Shown here piece after piece: positions 51,699 to 60,342 of a stretch of DNA of 64,000 nt. Each line of letters starts with the position of its first letter. Position 1 is the first letter of the stretch. The translations under genes and the position numbers were made by a program. Origin of the DNA: JBHAEC01 sp041855385 (GTDB lineage Bacteria > Bacillota > Negativicutes > Veillonellales > Veillonellaceae). Location of the stretch: contig JBHAEC010000106.1 of NCBI GenBank assembly GCA_041855385.1, forward strand, positions 1-64,000, read 5' to 3'. Under the pieces are notes generated by a model. That model had not been told where the DNA came from and did no database searches. It saw nothing but the letters and a program-made list of their open reading frames with translations.

Positions 51699-52892
51699 TT
51701 GGCTATATTTTACGCTTACTGTGGGGATAAATCTATTATAGAACGTCAGAAAAGGAACGGACGAGATTGGGTGGAATTGATTGGCGCACAGGATGTATTT
51801 GTGAGTAAAGAAAAATTGATGAGGAATGATGGATTAAAAATGTACCATGTGGAGATTGAACTGGACAAAATAGTTGAAAATGCAATTTCTGAAGGGGCCA
51901 GTGATATTCATTTTGAGCCCAAGGAGAAAGAAATGATAGTGAGATACCGGATTGATGGACTTTTGTACAGACGTGTATGCATTGAAAGGGCCTATGTAGA
52001 TAAAATAATTAATCGTATAAAAATTCTTTCCGGTGTCGATATTGGAGAAAGACGGGTTCCGCAAGATGGACGATGGAGATGGCGACAGAATCAAAAGGGG
52101 GTCGATATGCGCATGTCTACATTACCTACCGTATGGGGAGAGAAAATTGTACTCCGTCTTTTACCTTCCAATACCGGAGAATTGAGTTTGGCGGAGCTTG
52201 GAATGGAGGAACATATTCTAGAAGAGGTAAGGTGTATGCTTGCTAAGCCGTATGGGATGCTACTTGTGACGGGGCCGACGGGGTCAGGAAAATCTTCTAC
52301 CTTATATGGATTGTTGCGCGAAATGGACAGAGAAAAGCGTAATATTATCTGTTTGGAAAATCCTGTAGAGCGCGAGATTGAACTGGCCAATCAGGTACAA
52401 ATTAATGAAAAGATGGGGTTGACATTTTTTAGCGGGTTGAAAGCGGTGTTAAGACAAGATCCGGATATCATCATGGTGGGAGAAATACGTGATACAGAGA
52501 CAGCTCAACTGGCTGTTCAGGCAGCGTTGACAGGGCATTTTGTCCTCTCGTCTCTGCATACGAACAATGCGACCGGTGCCATTGAAAGGCTGGTGGACAT
52601 GAAGATTGAGCCCTTTCTTCTTAAAGCTACTTTGGTAGGCGTCGTTGCACAACGACTGGTTAGGCGGAGGTGTTTGCATTGCCAGGGGAGTGCCGGATGC
52701 TTTTATTGTAAAGGATGTGGGTATAAAGGTCGTATCGGAATATATGAAATACTTAAAATCCCGAGTAAAAATTGGGATTTAAAAACTGCAGATAAGTATT
52801 TACTTTGTACCTTGCGAGAATCGGGAAAACTATTGCTGGAAAAGGGGATTACAACAAGGGAGGAATTAATGCGTGTCGGAATTTGGGAATAG
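51699..52892 (+). CDS. pilB: Type IV pilus extension ATPase PilB/GspE family, short form
   Basis: 397 residues if the TTG at 51699 is used, which has no ribosome site; GTG 51801 has AGGA in good spacing and gives 363. Either way the N-terminal MshEN-type domain of PilB is missing. Present: the N2-like part (SEGASDIHFEPKEKEMIVRY), Walker A GPTGSGKSSTLYGLL, Asp and Walker B boxes (DPDIIMVGEIRDTETA), HTNNATGAIERLVDM, and the zinc tetracysteine (CLHCQGSAGCFYCKGC). It drives pilus assembly at the inner membrane. It overlaps pilT by 20 bp and opens the pilus operon. Confidence 0.9.
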   Translation: MAIFYAYCGDKSIIERQKRNGRDWVELIGAQDVFVSKEKLMRNDGLKMYHVEIELDKIVENAISEGASDIHFEPKEKEMIVRYRIDGLLYRRVCIERAYVDKIINRIKILSGVDIGERRVPQDGRWRWRQNQKGVDMRMSTLPTVWGEKIVLRLLPSNTGELSLAELGMEEHILEEVRCMLAKPYGMLLVTGPTGSGKSSTLYGLLREMDREKRNIICLENPVEREIELANQVQINEKMGLTFFSGLKAVLRQDPDIIMVGEIRDTETAQLAVQAALTGHFVLSSLHTNNATGAIERLVDMKIEPFLLKATLVGVVAQRLVRRRCLHCQGSAGCFYCKGCGYKGRIGIYEILKIPSKNWDLKTADKYLLCTLRESGKLLLEKGITTREELMRVGIWE

Positions 52893-54015
52893 AATCCGAA
52901 GAATTTTAGATAAAGCATCGTCTTTGGGAGCTGTAGACCTACATATGGAGGAAAATAAAGATTTGCGTATGCGCATAAAAAACGAATTGGTTGTTTTTCC
53001 GGAAGAGCGGATAACGAAGGATGTTTTTGAAGCGTTGTCACACTATTGCCAATGGGATTTTGTAAAGGGCGATAAACTAGCAGGGCATGACGAGAGGGAA
53101 CAGTGGGGCGATTGTTTGCATGAATCTTTGGCCCGTTTTTCAAAAAAAGAGATTACATCTTTAGCTGATTCTCTCTTGGGAAGGCAGGTCTTTTCAAGAG
53201 AGGGCGCATTTACCATGGGAAGAGTCCGCTGTCGTGTTCATATGTTTCGGGCACAGAGAAAGCTGTGTTCCGTAGTACGGCTTTTATACTCTCGAAATAT
53301 GAGCTTGGAAAGGGATTGTCATAAAGATTTATTGCAGCATATATGCCACTTGCGAGAAGGACTGGTTATCATTGTAGGTCCTACCGGCTCAGGAAAGAGT
53401 CATACTTTGGGATGCTGTATTTCATATATAAATCAGAACTTTTGTAAGCATATTATTACACTTGAGGATCCGGTGGAAACAATTTTTAAAAGTGATAAAT
53501 CGTTTATTCGACAACGTCAATTAGGAGAGGATATTCAATCCATGGCGGAAGGCCTTAGAGATGCACTGCGAGAGGATCCGGATATTCTTCTTATCGGAGA
53601 ATTGCGAGATAGGGAAACTCTGGAGGCTGCACTGGAAGCTGCTGAAACAGGACATTTGGTGTTTGCCACACTACACACACAACGATCTATAACAGCTATA
53701 GGGCGAATGATATCTATGTTTCCGGCAGAACGACAAGAAGAGGTTAGGAATCAACTTTCATTGGTTTTAAAAGCAATTATATGTCAAAGATTGGCCTATA
53801 TAGAGGATAAGGTACATCCTGTGAGAGATATTTTGCTTAACACAAAAGCGGTCAGTAATCTCATAAGGCAGAAGAAGGAAGCACAAATTGTATCTGTACA
53901 AGAGACAGCTCCGCACATGCAAACCTTTGAAATGGCCGTGGAAAAAATGGCGAAGAGTTTCGGACATGAATGGGAGCTGAAATCGGTGGTGGAGGATTTG
54001 GATGAAATATTATAA
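52873..54015 (+). CDS. pilT: PilT-type pilus retraction ATPase (divergent)
   Basis: 380 residues from GTG 52873 (site GGGAGGAATT). It has no tetracysteine, which separates it from PilB. The N-terminal PAS-like part is divergent, with one long insertion around LAGHDEREQWGDC. The motor has Walker A GPTGSGKS near 169, ITLEDPVE, REDPDILLIGELRDRETLEA, ETGHLVFATLHTQ and MFPAERQEEVRNQLS. PilT hexamers pull pili back for twitching and DNA uptake. Overlaps pilC by 14 bp. Confidence 0.88.
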   Translation: MSEFGNRIRRILDKASSLGAVDLHMEENKDLRMRIKNELVVFPEERITKDVFEALSHYCQWDFVKGDKLAGHDEREQWGDCLHESLARFSKKEITSLADSLLGRQVFSREGAFTMGRVRCRVHMFRAQRKLCSVVRLLYSRNMSLERDCHKDLLQHICHLREGLVIIVGPTGSGKSHTLGCCISYINQNFCKHIITLEDPVETIFKSDKSFIRQRQLGEDIQSMAEGLRDALREDPDILLIGELRDRETLEAALEAAETGHLVFATLHTQRSITAIGRMISMFPAERQEEVRNQLSLVLKAIICQRLAYIEDKVHPVRDILLNTKAVSNLIRQKKEAQIVSVQETAPHMQTFEMAVEKMAKSFGHEWELKSVVEDLDEIL

Positions 54016-55201
54016 ATATTTGGTAAAGACAAAGAATGGTGACTCGGAGGGAGGAACTATTTTAGCGGAATCTATTGAGGAAGTCCAACTGAAACTATCA
54101 AAAGAGAAGAGATTTATTCTTCAAATAGCAGAGGAAAAGGAGAGTCGACGGTGGTGGAGAAAAGGAGAGTTTTCCCAATGGTCTTCTAAGGAAGTGGCAA
54201 GCTTTTCTTTTCAGGTAGGGCTTCTGATACAGGCCGGTATTTCGATTAAGCAAATTATGAGCGTCTTGGCGAAACAGAATGTGAGAACTCTTAGATACAA
54301 GAAAATAAAAGAAGAAGTCAATCGAGGGGAGGCTCTTGAGACAGTTTTAAAGAAGAACGGATTTCCCGCTTTGGCTTGTACTATTGTTGCGGCCGGAAGG
54401 GAATCGGGACTATTGGGAGAGGCGTTTCTTTATGTTCATGAACATTATGAACGGGAAGGAAAGTGGAAAAGTAAAATGATACAGGCTTTGATTTATCCTT
54501 CTTTTGTTTTAGCTTTTTTAGGAATAGGCTTTATAGGAGCTACCATATTTATTTTTCCTACGTTTAAAGAGGTGTTTGATTCATTAGGAGTGGAGCTACC
54601 TTATATTACAAAACTTTTTTTTACATTCGGAGAATGGCTTTTGCATAGTAAAAAAGAGCTTGCGTTGAGTGTTCTTGCCTTTTTCCTTGTATTGATGGGA
54701 CTAAAGGAAAATAAGTATATCCGTTTCTTTTGTCACAAAAGGTTTTGGTTATTTGGAAGAGAGAAGGTTTGGTATGGATACTATTTTTACGGAAGAATAT
54801 ACGGCGTTCTTTCTTTATTGCTTAAAAGTGGAATTCCCCTCATGAAGGCCTTGGACTTGGTGGAGCATTTATGGGGCAATATATACGCTAAAACATTGCA
54901 TAAGGAGGTGAAACTTAATTTAGCAAAGGGGAGCAGTTTGGGAGACAGTCTTCGCATATCGGGGCTGGGGACTGCTTTTGTGTATGAAATGGTGTCCTTG
55001 GGAGAAATGTCGGGGACAGTGGATGAGATTTTATTTCGATGTGCTTCCTACTATGATTCACAGGTAGAGGCCTTTATGAACGGGATTCAGCAAGTTGCAG
55101 AGCCACTTTTGCTTGCCGTTGTCGGTATTTTTGTGGCCATTTTGGTTGTAGCTGTTATGCTACCGTTGTTTCAATCCGTATCGGCGGTGGCGACTGTGTA
55201 A
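54002..55201 (+). CDS. pilC: Inner-membrane platform protein PilC/GspF
   Basis: 399 residues with the duplicated GspF domain. First copy: FSFQVGLLIQAGISIKQIMS, RRESGLLGEAF-like region. Second copy: YFYGRIYGVLSLLLKSGIPL, then VSLGEMSGTVDEILFRCASY. Three hydrophobic segments (ALIYPSFVLAFLGIGFIGAT, LALSVLAFFLVLMGL and the C-terminal LLLAVVGIFVAILVVAVMLP). PilC sits at the centre of the pilus base and passes movement of PilB and PilT to the pilins. Confidence 0.93.
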   Translation: MKYYKYLVKTKNGDSEGGTILAESIEEVQLKLSKEKRFILQIAEEKESRRWWRKGEFSQWSSKEVASFSFQVGLLIQAGISIKQIMSVLAKQNVRTLRYKKIKEEVNRGEALETVLKKNGFPALACTIVAAGRESGLLGEAFLYVHEHYEREGKWKSKMIQALIYPSFVLAFLGIGFIGATIFIFPTFKEVFDSLGVELPYITKLFFTFGEWLLHSKKELALSVLAFFLVLMGLKENKYIRFFCHKRFWLFGREKVWYGYYFYGRIYGVLSLLLKSGIPLMKALDLVEHLWGNIYAKTLHKEVKLNLAKGSSLGDSLRISGLGTAFVYEMVSLGEMSGTVDEILFRCASYYDSQVEAFMNGIQQVAEPLLLAVVGIFVAILVVAVMLPLFQSVSAVATV

Positions 55202-55220
55202 TTTTACAAAGGAGGAATAT

Positions 55221-55592
55221 ATGAATGCAGTAAAAACAAGTACAAATATCATACAGAAAAGAAAAAAAGAGGGAGGCTTTTCTTTGGTGGAGCTTATGGT
55301 TGTAGTAGCGGTGATAGCAGTACTGGCTACGATAGCGGTTCCACAGTTTATCTCTGCATCGGAGAAGGCAAAAAAAGCCAAAGAGCAAGCGGATATTCAA
55401 ACTATTAGCAGCGCCGTTCAGCTATACATGAGTGAAAAGGGAACGGAAAATGTTCCTAATATGGATACTCTGGTAAAGGATGGATTCTTAAATGAAAAGG
55501 TGAAAACCGCTAATGGAAAAGAGTATATTATCAGCTATGAAATCAAAGATGGGAGTAGCGTTAAAAAAGTCGTCGTAAAACCTGAAGAATAG
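55221..55592 (+). CDS. pilA: Type IV major pilin (PilA-like)
   Basis: 123 residues. A leader of 19 residues ends in KEGG, cut before F at GFSLVELMVVVAVIAVLATI, with glutamate 5 of the mature protein. The hydrophobic helix and the first part of the alpha1 spine (FISASEKAKKAKEQAD) follow, then a short globular domain of about 60 residues without the cysteine pair of gram-negative pilins. It has a strong site (AAGGAGG) and is the likely main subunit, being the only pilin of canonical form in the operon. Confidence 0.92.
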   Translation: MNAVKTSTNIIQKRKKEGGFSLVELMVVVAVIAVLATIAVPQFISASEKAKKAKEQADIQTISSAVQLYMSEKGTENVPNMDTLVKDGFLNEKVKTANGKEYIISYEIKDGSSVKKVVVKPEE

Positions 55593-55615
55593 AGGTAACG
55601 AGGTAAGGTGAGGAT

Positions 55616-56332
55616 ATGGGGACTATTGCTTTTTTAATAGGTGCCGGATGTGGAATTTTGGTTTTTTCATGTGTCAGGACGTATATAAAAACCGGGGGTT
55701 TTGAGAGAAAGATCATACTTCGGAACATAGGAAAAACAATCACTATTTTGGCAAGCAAAAAATATTCGGGTACAGTAAAAGCAGCGGGTATTAGAAATAG
55801 AATCATGTATTTCGGCGGGTTCGGTGGCCTTGTGGGAGGGTATCTCTTTTTTGTGAGCCATAACACATGGCATTTTTGGTTTGCTCTTTTTTTGGGAACG
55901 ATACTATGTATTGGTGCTACCATCGATAAGCAATGCTATGTCTTACCGGATGAAGCGTTGTACTTACTGGTACTGGTAGGGTTAGCGGAAATGATTGTAG
56001 CAAACAAAACACTTCTGATACCACTGTGCCTCGCAAGTGGACAGGGAATGTTCTTTTATGCATTGCGAAGAATTAGCCGGGGAGGGCTGGGGATGGGGGA
56101 TATTAAATGGAGTATGGCTCTCACCCTATGGCTTTTTCCGGAAAGTTGTCTTGTTATGAATATTTTGGCCTTTATATTGGGAACCGCAGTGACACTTTTG
56201 GAAAATGTAAAGAGGGGAAGTGGAAAAGAAATAATTCCCTTCGGTCCCTACCTTGCCGCTTCAGGCATAGTATCTTATGTGCATGGAAGAGATATTTGGA
56301 GTTGGTATATGTCGGTCATGAATATATGGTAA
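55616..56332 (+). CDS. pilD: Prepilin peptidase (A24 family), lacking the usual N-terminal domain
   Basis: 238 residues, about seven membrane helices. The two catalytic aspartates are in ATIDKQCYVLPDEALYLL and in GGLGMGDIKWSMALTLW (the GxGD motif). The N-terminal part has no paired CxxC motifs, which in full PilD form the zinc-binding and methylating domain. It cleaves the leaders of the pilins encoded next to it; whether it also methylates them is unclear. 8 bp before the next gene. Confidence 0.85.
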   Translation: MGTIAFLIGAGCGILVFSCVRTYIKTGGFERKIILRNIGKTITILASKKYSGTVKAAGIRNRIMYFGGFGGLVGGYLFFVSHNTWHFWFALFLGTILCIGATIDKQCYVLPDEALYLLVLVGLAEMIVANKTLLIPLCLASGQGMFFYALRRISRGGLGMGDIKWSMALTLWLFPESCLVMNILAFILGTAVTLLENVKRGSGKEIIPFGPYLAASGIVSYVHGRDIWSWYMSVMNIW

Positions 56333-56339
56333 AACCAAT

Positions 56340-56810
56340 ATGATGAAAGAAATATGGAGCAGGCGGGATGGATTTGTTTATTTTGAGATCCTTTTGGTTA
56401 TCGGATTGATGGCTTTGTTTTTTTCTTATGGAGGAATTTCTATTTCAAAAATATATCATCGGCAACAGTTACATACTGAGGCGAAAAAGATGGTATTGCG
56501 TATCAGAGCGCTTCAGCAGGAAACGATGGAGCAATACGAAGGAGAGGGTAAAACAGGAAAGGCAATCTGGGTGGTAGATACGGAACATATGATTAAACAA
56601 AATAATAGGCTTTCTCAGATTGTTTCTTTCTCTGATCACATTAAAAACAGTCATGGAACAACGGTAATATATTTTCACAAAAACGGACTGCCTGCGGGAG
56701 ATAAAACGTTATCCCTCACAGCCGGAGACGGAGCACATGTTGCTATTATCTATATAGCTGTACAAACAGGGCGTATTCGAATGGAAGTTATCAAAGTTGC
56801 CGGTACTTAG
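56340..56810 (+). CDS. Minor pilin, GspH/FimU-like
   Basis: 156 residues. Class III-type N-terminus: a short leader ending in RRDG, mature start FVYFEILLVIGLMALFFSYG with glutamate 5. The rest (LHTEAKKMVLRIRALQQETM, a later GLPAGDKTLSLTAGDGAH) is the beta-rich GspH/FimU kind. First of four minor pilin genes in the order H-I-J-K, which builds the tip complex that starts pilus assembly. Confidence 0.78.
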   Translation: MMKEIWSRRDGFVYFEILLVIGLMALFFSYGGISISKIYHRQQLHTEAKKMVLRIRALQQETMEQYEGEGKTGKAIWVVDTEHMIKQNNRLSQIVSFSDHIKNSHGTTVIYFHKNGLPAGDKTLSLTAGDGAHVAIIYIAVQTGRIRMEVIKVAGT

Positions 56811-56891
56811 ATAACGAGAAAGTGCACGATGTGGGGTGAGAAAATGTGTGGCGGGGAAAAATATAAAAAATGAAGGAAGGAGGGAGAAAAA

Positions 56892-57266
56892 TTGATAAAG
56901 CCTCTCATAAGGAAAGACTCGCAAAAGGGGTTTATGTATTTGGATTTGCTTATAAGCGTTCTATTAATCTTCTTTTTGAGTACCGCTTTAGGAACATTGG
57001 GACGGCACTCCTTTCGTTTTTTGGACCGGGGAAAAGTGGAGGAAAAGGGTGTGCAACTGGCTATGAACTACATGGAAGATGTCAAATTTCGGTACAAGGT
57101 ATATGGTATAGCAGAACAAATAGATAGAGACGATAGCGGTTATACGGTAAAAGGCGAAAAGAATGAGGAGTCCGTGCACGGAATCGTGATTACAGCGTAT
57201 ATTCTTTCCGTTTATATGGGAGACCGAAAAATTGTTACATTAAAAACATACCTTTATGGGTCGTAA
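56892..57266 (+). CDS. Minor pilin, GspI/PilV-like
   Basis: 124 residues from TTG 56892, chosen because GGAGGGAG lies 5 nt upstream and no ATG fits. Leader ends in SQKG; mature start FMYLDLLISVLLIFFLSTAL, with aspartate where glutamate 5 is normal. The rest is short (RFLDRGKVEEKGVQLAMNYM). Position between the H- and J-type genes supports the GspI/PilV assignment. Confidence 0.72.
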   Translation: MIKPLIRKDSQKGFMYLDLLISVLLIFFLSTALGTLGRHSFRFLDRGKVEEKGVQLAMNYMEDVKFRYKVYGIAEQIDRDDSGYTVKGEKNEESVHGIVITAYILSVYMGDRKIVTLKTYLYGS

Positions 57267-57281
57267 AAGGAGTACATAAGC

Positions 57282-57878
57282 ATGGTGATGTGTGATACAC
57301 GGCTTAGAAAGCGAGGAACTTCACATGTAGAAAGCTTGGATTCGAAGATATATAACAAGAGCCTTGGTTTTAAAGAGAAGAAAAAAGATAAAGGATATAT
57401 CTTAACAGAGTTGTTATGGTATGCAATGATAAGTGCTTTGTTGATCGGAGCATATATGAATTTTTTGGCACAATCTTTTTCTGTCTATTACGGCTGTATG
57501 CACTCTATTGACATATGGCAAAATGCTTATTTTACACGCGATATGGTGACGATGAGACTTCGGTATAGCACGGTGAAGCCATATATTGATTACGGCGGAG
57601 ATGGTCTTAGCACAGGGACTGAGAGTAAGTTTTATTTCCGCTATAGTAATCAACAATTGTATAGAAAGATGAGCGACGGAGATCTCCAGCCCTATACGGG
57701 AATCGCTGTAGGGAAGAGAGGGGGCGGAATTTTGGTAAGGCGTGATGAAAGGAGCCCCATTTTTTCGAAAGAAGGAGAGAGTTTATACAATTTCAGGTGG
57801 CAAATAGGTGACTGGGAAGACAAGAATAGATATCCCGTTTTTGTCAAGGTAATTCCTTATATTTTGTATTATGAATGA
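57282..57878 (+). CDS. Minor pilin, GspJ/PilW-like
   Basis: 198 residues. The leader is unusually long, about 38 residues, rich in K/R, ending in KDKG; mature start YILTELLWYAMISALLIGAY with tyrosine 1 and glutamate 5. An internal ATG close to the cleavage site could be the true start. The globular part (FTRDMVTMRLRYSTVKPYID) is beta-rich. Position fits GspJ/PilW. Confidence 0.72.
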   Translation: MVMCDTRLRKRGTSHVESLDSKIYNKSLGFKEKKKDKGYILTELLWYAMISALLIGAYMNFLAQSFSVYYGCMHSIDIWQNAYFTRDMVTMRLRYSTVKPYIDYGGDGLSTGTESKFYFRYSNQQLYRKMSDGDLQPYTGIAVGKRGGGILVRRDERSPIFSKEGESLYNFRWQIGDWEDKNRYPVFVKVIPYILYYE

Positions 57879-57920
57879 AAGTAAATACGCCATAGGAAAG
57901 GAGTATAACAATACTGACAA

Positions 57921-58319
57921 ATGCACGGAAAAGAAAAGGAAAATGGCTTTATCTGTATAGGAATTTTGCTATCTATGGGGGTTTTGTTCTTTATGTGGCA
58001 CAGTGTTCACTATGTTATGTTACAACAGCGTCACATGATTTTGGAAAGAACGCTAAATGCATCCTGCCTCTATGGGGCGGAAGCGGGATTATCGTGGGCT
58101 TGTAAGGGGTTAAGAGAAGGAAAACTGGAAGAAAAGACATATATATTGCCGGAGCAAGAGTCTTTGGTTATAAAGGTAACTATTTTTTGTTCAGAAAAGA
58201 GAGAAATAGAAATAATCAGTACTTGCATGCACACAAACGGAAAAAACGGAGTCCGTCTCAAGATGGAAGGAAGCCTGGAAGAAGAAAACATAGTTATTAA
58301 GGCGATATATCCTATGTAG
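57921..58319 (+). CDS. Minor pilin, GspK/PilX-like
   Basis: 132 residues. Leader MHGKEKENG; mature start FICIGILLSMGVLFFMWHSV without glutamate 5, as in GspK proteins, which cap the tip. The following AEAGLSWACKGLREGKLEEK resembles PilX/GspK. Shorter than usual. Last of the minor pilin group. Confidence 0.68.
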   Translation: MHGKEKENGFICIGILLSMGVLFFMWHSVHYVMLQQRHMILERTLNASCLYGAEAGLSWACKGLREGKLEEKTYILPEQESLVIKVTIFCSEKREIEIISTCMHTNGKNGVRLKMEGSLEEENIVIKAIYPM

Positions 58320-58333
58320 AGGAGGTAAGGGCA

Positions 58334-59179
58334 GTGAGTAATAAGGAGTACATCGGAATTGCTGTTGATGGGGAATACATAGTGGCGGTTAAGGGGGTTA
58401 AGCATGAAAGGGGAATAACAATATCCGGAGCATATAAGATAAATCGTAAAGGCGGAGTAAGGGAGGACTTAAAGCGGTTAGGGGAGAAGTTTCCGCTTAA
58501 AAATTTTAGATCTGCCATTGCTATTAAGGGAGACATACAGACAGAGCTTTTGCGTCTTCCAAAAATGAGCGCGGAGGAAGTTAGGGAGATGCTGAAATGG
58601 CAAATAGGAGATTATATTACATGGGAGAAGGATACCTATTATTATGATTTTATGACAATGAAGGGTAGAAATTCTGATAAAAAAATGAATGTTTTTGTAG
58701 TGGCTGTCAAGAAAGAGGAGATAAATGCACTGGCCGAAGGTATGACAAACATACAAAGTGCCATTGAGATTATTGATTATTGGCCGGCCCCGATATTACA
58801 TGTTGTAGAAGACGAAAAAAATTTTAACCTTCTTGTTGTTGAAGAAGGGAAAACCAAGCAGTATCGCTGGTCAGAAGGGGCTTTATTATATAAGCGGATT
58901 ATAGAGTCGGAAGATCCGGAGGCAGTTATGGAAGATGTGGAAGCATCAGAAGCCGCTTTGCTGGAAGAAACCGGCATCAACACCGATAAAATACTGGTAT
59001 TTGTGAGTAAGAACAGCATTTATAAAAAGGAATGGGAAGCCCTACTTACTTTACATCCTGCTATAAACAAAGTATCCATATGTGTGGAAAGTCAGGTAAA
59101 ATTCCTTGTCGATATGTCCGAATTAAATTGGAATGTGGCTCTTGGATTAGCCTGCAGGGGTCTAAAAGGAAAAGGCTGA
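58334..59179 (+). CDS. pilM: Pilus assembly protein PilM
   Basis: 281 residues from GTG 58334 (site GGAGG). An actin-like fold: the opening YIGIAVDGEYIVAVKGVKHE, then FRSAIAIKGDIQTELLRLPK and MLKWQIGDYITWEKDTYYYD. PilM is cytoplasmic, binds the N-terminus of PilN and couples it to the ATPases. It is followed by the pilN- and pilO-like genes as in gram-negative pilus operons. Confidence 0.83.
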   Translation: MSNKEYIGIAVDGEYIVAVKGVKHERGITISGAYKINRKGGVREDLKRLGEKFPLKNFRSAIAIKGDIQTELLRLPKMSAEEVREMLKWQIGDYITWEKDTYYYDFMTMKGRNSDKKMNVFVVAVKKEEINALAEGMTNIQSAIEIIDYWPAPILHVVEDEKNFNLLVVEEGKTKQYRWSEGALLYKRIIESEDPEAVMEDVEASEAALLEETGINTDKILVFVSKNSIYKKEWEALLTLHPAINKVSICVESQVKFLVDMSELNWNVALGLACRGLKGKG

Positions 59180-59196
59180 GATAGCGAGGTGTTTAT

Positions 59197-59709
59197 ATGA
59201 ATTTTATTCCTCTTAGCTATGCATGGGGGCAATTTATTAAGCGCATGAAAATATATTTACTGGGTGGGCTGATTATGGCTGTTTTATTATTACTTTTTAT
59301 GGGGAGTAGAGGATGTAAGGCCTATCAATTTTACTTGGTAAAGAAAGAAGAATATGATGCATTATCGAATGCCGAAAGCTTTGTTTTGCAAGAAAAAGCA
59401 TTAAAGTCATATGTCTTGCAAAAGAGGGAAATACAAAATAGGAAGCCTCAAATGCTTACATGGAGACAGCTTCTTTTGATAGGGGCATACCTTTCCCCTG
59501 ATATAGCTTTAAAGGACATATCCGTTACCGATGATAGGCTTGTCATTAAAGGTAGTGCCATACATGAGAAAGATATAGAAAAGACGATTTGCATTTTGGA
59601 ACAAGCCTGTAAGGGGATGCGATTTTATGAAAATCATAAACAAGATCCGGGACAAAAGATTATGGAGTTTGTTGTGGAGGGAACGAGACAAACTGCTCCT
59701 AGAGAATAA
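59197..59709 (+). CDS. pilN: PilN-like pilus assembly protein
   Basis: 170 residues. MNFIPLSYAWGQFIKRMKIY, with the NxIPxxY/NLLP-type PilM-binding motif near the start, then one membrane helix (LLGGLIMAVLLLLFMG), a coiled coil and a small ferredoxin-like domain (LSPDIALKDISVTDDRLVIK). PilN links cytoplasmic PilM to periplasmic PilO. Its last 83 bp overlap the pilO frame. Confidence 0.75.
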   Translation: MNFIPLSYAWGQFIKRMKIYLLGGLIMAVLLLLFMGSRGCKAYQFYLVKKEEYDALSNAESFVLQEKALKSYVLQKREIQNRKPQMLTWRQLLLIGAYLSPDIALKDISVTDDRLVIKGSAIHEKDIEKTICILEQACKGMRFYENHKQDPGQKIMEFVVEGTRQTAPRE

Positions 59710-60148
59710 AAAATTCTTTATCGGCTTTTTTGCGGGCTTCAGTCTCTATGTAGTACTTATGATAACCTTTTTACATTTTGAAAAAACTTGCGAAAATAAA
59801 GCCAAAGCAGTGAGTGTTCAATTGGAAGAGAAGAAAAGTATCGAGAGGCAGGCCCATATCATTCAAAGTAGCGAAAGTTATCAGTTATTGGAAGCATTAA
59901 GACCGAAGAATCCGACTCTCTGTAAAAAAATTATTAATAAACTGTGCAGAGAAGAAGGGATATTGATTACATATATAGGTGAGAATAGGGATAAAGAGGA
60001 AAGAGTAAAAATGACTCTTGTGGGAGACTATGTATCTCTGCTAAAAGTATGTTGCGAAATTGAGAAAGAAATTGCTCCTTTATCGATACGTATAATGTCA
60101 ATTAAGGGGGAGGTAAATGCAATTAAAGCAGAATGTATTTTGTCATGA
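59627..60148 (+). CDS. pilO: PilO-like pilus assembly protein
   Basis: 173 residues from ATG 59627, which has AAGGGGA 9 nt upstream although it lies 83 bp inside pilN. A basic N-terminus (MKIINKIRDKRLWSLLWRER), one membrane helix (FIGFFAGFSLYVVLMITFLH), a coiled coil and a ferredoxin-like C-terminus (KMTLVGDYVSLLKVCCEIEK). A later TTG (59671) would shorten the overlap. It is the last gene of the operon; pilP and pilQ do not follow. Confidence 0.72.
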   Translation: MKIINKIRDKRLWSLLWRERDKLLLENKKFFIGFFAGFSLYVVLMITFLHFEKTCENKAKAVSVQLEEKKSIERQAHIIQSSESYQLLEALRPKNPTLCKKIINKLCREEGILITYIGENRDKEERVKMTLVGDYVSLLKVCCEIEKEIAPLSIRIMSIKGEVNAIKAECILS

Positions 60149-60263
60149 TAAGAGATAAAGGAAATGGACGGCCGGGACTTGTTTTGCTCTATTAAGGGTA
60201 GACGAATACTGAAAAATATATTCTATAGTAGGCAAATAGTAATTTTTATATATTAATGCTTTA

Positions 60264-60292
60264 TTGACAATCTATTCATGACAATATAACAT
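60264..60292 (+). promoter_or_regulatory. Possible promoter of cstA
   Basis: TTGACA near 60264, then a 17-bp spacer and TAACAT. The -10 box is weak. Confidence 0.4.
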
Positions 60293-60342
60293 TAATGTAT
60301 AAAAGGATTGTTTTGTTAACATTCAAAAGAGGGAGGTATTGT

